Shown here piece by piece: positions 61,694 to 64,000 of a DNA stretch of 64,000 nucleotides. Made by a program: the position numbers and the translations under genes. The stretch covers positions 1,160,480-1,224,479 of the forward strand of contig NZ_CP150629.1 in assembly GCF_038022665.1 (NCBI RefSeq). The letters run 5' to 3'. Under the pieces are notes generated by a model. That model ran no database searches. It saw nothing but the letters and a program-made list of their open reading frames with translations, and was not told where the DNA came from. The first letter of the stretch is position 1, and every line of letters starts with the position of its first letter. The stretch comes from Methanolobus sp. WCC4. GTDB lineage: Archaea; Halobacteriota; Methanosarcinia; Methanosarcinales; Methanosarcinaceae.

Positions 61694-62536
61694 TCAGAGT
61701 TCGATATCCACATCGTAGACATATTCGGGATTTTCCTTGTGGATCTTCCAGAATGGTTCTTCCCCGAACTCTTCTGCCAGTTTTAATGTCCTTCTGGGTA
61801 TGGTCTTTGGTCCGAGAACTGCTCCGGGTCTGTCCGGGTCATCGATGTAGTCGGTCTCCATCATGAACCGGGTTCCCTGTTCAAGTGCTTCCTCAATGGC
61901 ACCTTTTCCTGCCAGGACCCCGGGGAATATACCAAGACGTTCGCAAACATCTACCAGTGGTGGAGCATAGTGCTTGACAACCCTGTGGAGTTTGATTCCG
62001 GTCTTTTTGGCACGTTCTGTTATATCTATAAGTTCCGGCTCTTCCACGGTTTCTGTATGGAGCTGGATCGCACAGTCCAGATCAGCTGCCAGTGTGAATC
62101 CGTATTCCATGACCTCGTTGGAGGCATCCCAAACTTCAGGACTAACGGGATAGTGAGGCCTTCCACTCTTCAGACCCACAGCAAGTCCCTTTTCCACATA
62201 TCCGGCAGCGATGTCAAGTCCTCCTTTCATGGTCTCCACCGCCCTTTCAAGTTCCATGTATTCGGTGAGCTTTGTGATCTCTGCCGGATGCACTCCCAGA
62301 ACCGGGAAGGATGTGACACCGGTCTCGTTTATCTGACGTGATATCTCAACGGTTTCATCAAAGACGGCTATCTGGTCCTCAGGCTTCGTTACCTTTATAC
62401 CAAGGGTCCAGCTTGGTTTCATAACAAGGAATATGTGCGTTCCGCCTGTATTCTGGAACTCCTTTACGGCTTTGAGACCCTTTGCCCGTGGGTCTATGTG
62501 CATGTGCTCGTCCGTTATGGGGAAACTCTGTGTCAT
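61694..62536 (-). CDS. TatD-like metal-dependent hydrolase (COG1099 type)
   Basis: The 280-residue protein is a TIM-barrel metallohydrolase of the archaeal COG1099 group. It begins ITDEHMHIDPRAKGLKAVKE with the HxH metal motif, and has VLGVHPAEI, IQLHTETVEEPELIDI and TRFMMETDYIDDPDRPG at the metal sites. The substrate is unknown. It converges with the glycerate kinase gene. Confidence 0.9.
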   Translation of the reverse strand: MTQSFPITDEHMHIDPRAKGLKAVKEFQNTGGTHIFLVMKPSWTLGIKVTKPEDQIAVFDETVEISRQINETGVTSFPVLGVHPAEITKLTEYMELERAVETMKGGLDIAAGYVEKGLAVGLKSGRPHYPVSPEVWDASNEVMEYGFTLAADLDCAIQLHTETVEEPELIDITERAKKTGIKLHRVVKHYAPPLVDVCERLGIFPGVLAGKGAIEEALEQGTRFMMETDYIDDPDRPGAVLGPKTIPRRTLKLAEEFGEEPFWKIHKENPEYVYDVDIEL

Positions 62537-62643
62537 GCTTTTCTGTATGTTATTACTTACCTAAAATGCTACTGCCCTGAGCTCCGTGTACTCAATTGCA
62601 GGTCGTGAATAGCTATAAATGAACGTAACATCAATACAGGCCT

Positions 62644-62877
62644 ATGAACATGAAGCCCTTTTTAACAAGGAGAGAAGTATGGCTCAGTCTGCTTTCGTTG
62701 CTTGGTCAGTTGATGATCGTATCCATTGCTTCTTTCATGCTGCTGAATACGGATGTTTCCATGGAGAGGGCTGCTATTCTGGTAATTGTGATAATTGGAT
62801 TTGCTTTTGTTATTGCAGTTACCATTCTGAGACTTTTAAGGCTTGCAAAGGTCACGGGTCTTTATGGTAAGGAATGA
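62644..62877 (+). CDS. small membrane protein, two helices
   Basis: The 77-residue protein has two hydrophobic segments (about residues 13-33 and 43-63), basic loops and the end RLLRLAKVTGLYGKE. No family is recognised. The overlapping plus-strand frame at 62619-62870 is in a different phase and looks random. Confidence 0.6.
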   Translation: MNMKPFLTRREVWLSLLSLLGQLMIVSIASFMLLNTDVSMERAAILVIVIIGFAFVIAVTILRLLRLAKVTGLYGKE

Positions 62878-62998
62878 AGTTTCAATTTTTTTAGTACCCA
62901 TGTTTCCTTTCTGGGTATTACATATATATGATGCTGTCGTCAATAAAGCAATTTGTACTTAGCTTGCATTTTATAATATTAAATTATCAGAAGGTTGG

Positions 62999-64000
<1,002 letters not shown>

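Overview
The window is a piece of an archaeal chromosome, most probably a methylotrophic methanogen of the Methanosarcinaceae (Methanolobus / Methanococcoides / Methanohalophilus type). The evidence is archaeal Cbf5, an rps13-rps4-rps11-rpoD block whose RNA polymerase subunit D carries an eight-cysteine ferredoxin insert, CDP-archaeol synthase, an archaeal TadA-type pilus ATPase, iron-sulfur flavoproteins, a DUF2769 protein, PKD/LVIVD surface proteins, a PEF-CTERM protein and TATA-like boxes in AT-rich spacers. No methanogenesis enzyme lies in the window, so this placement is inference. Several genes are of bacterial type (exonuclease VII, UvrA, two-component kinases, a monomeric isocitrate dehydrogenase), which fits the heavy bacterial gene intake known for this family.

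Layout. 0-4.4 kb: translation and transcription genes (cbf5 end, tRNA-Ser, zinc-ribbon and GNAT proteins, rps13-rps4-rps11-rpoD, two identical tRNA-Leu). 4.5-7.9 kb: cis-prenyltransferase, DUF2551-like protein, uncharacterised radical SAM enzyme, small ferredoxin, flavin reductase-like protein. 8-12.4 kb: type IV pilus membrane platform and ATPase. 12.6-21.1 kb: xseAB, a methyltransferase, a CcmF cytochrome c assembly protein split into two genes in reversed order, carS, pyrE, purD, argF, tRNA-Leu(CAG). 21.4-33.1 kb: an accessory AT-rich surface island with two large tandem PKD/LVIVD paralogs, a repeat-bearing membrane-anchored protein, an iron-sulfur flavoprotein and another anchored protein. 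33.2-41.5 kb: thrC, DUF2769, a strongly structured non-coding stretch, PEF-CTERM protein, PsiE-like protein, glutamine amidotransferase-like protein, amtB-glnB, CDGSH protein, purB. 41.5-49.4 kb: 7TM histidine kinase, uvrA preceded by a possible leaderless micro-ORF, flavodoxin, two lipoproteins. 49.8-56.3 kb: a FAD/iron-sulfur/CCG oxidoreductase with a methionine-rich tail, pyruvate kinase, and a kinase with a PhnD-type sensor. 56.3-59.2 kb: a compact redox cluster (GXGXG protein, ferredoxin with a cysteine-rich tail, CGGC protein, small sulfite-reductase-like protein) divergent from an HxlR regulator. 59.3-64 kb: PspC, PEBP lipoprotein, glycerate kinase, TatD-like hydrolase, and the first 293 codons of a monomeric isocitrate dehydrogenase.

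The most interesting items are the candidate structured RNA at about 35.04-35.40 kb with nested long-range pairings, the sulfite-reductase-like/CGGC/ferredoxin/GXGXG cluster with its own HxlR-type regulator, the split and reversed CcmF, the methionine-rich C-terminal tail on the FAD oxidoreductase, the tandem surface-protein paralogs, and the monomeric isocitrate dehydrogenase downstream of a perfect FNR-like palindrome. All functional statements are from sequence reading and family knowledge only; no database search was possible.
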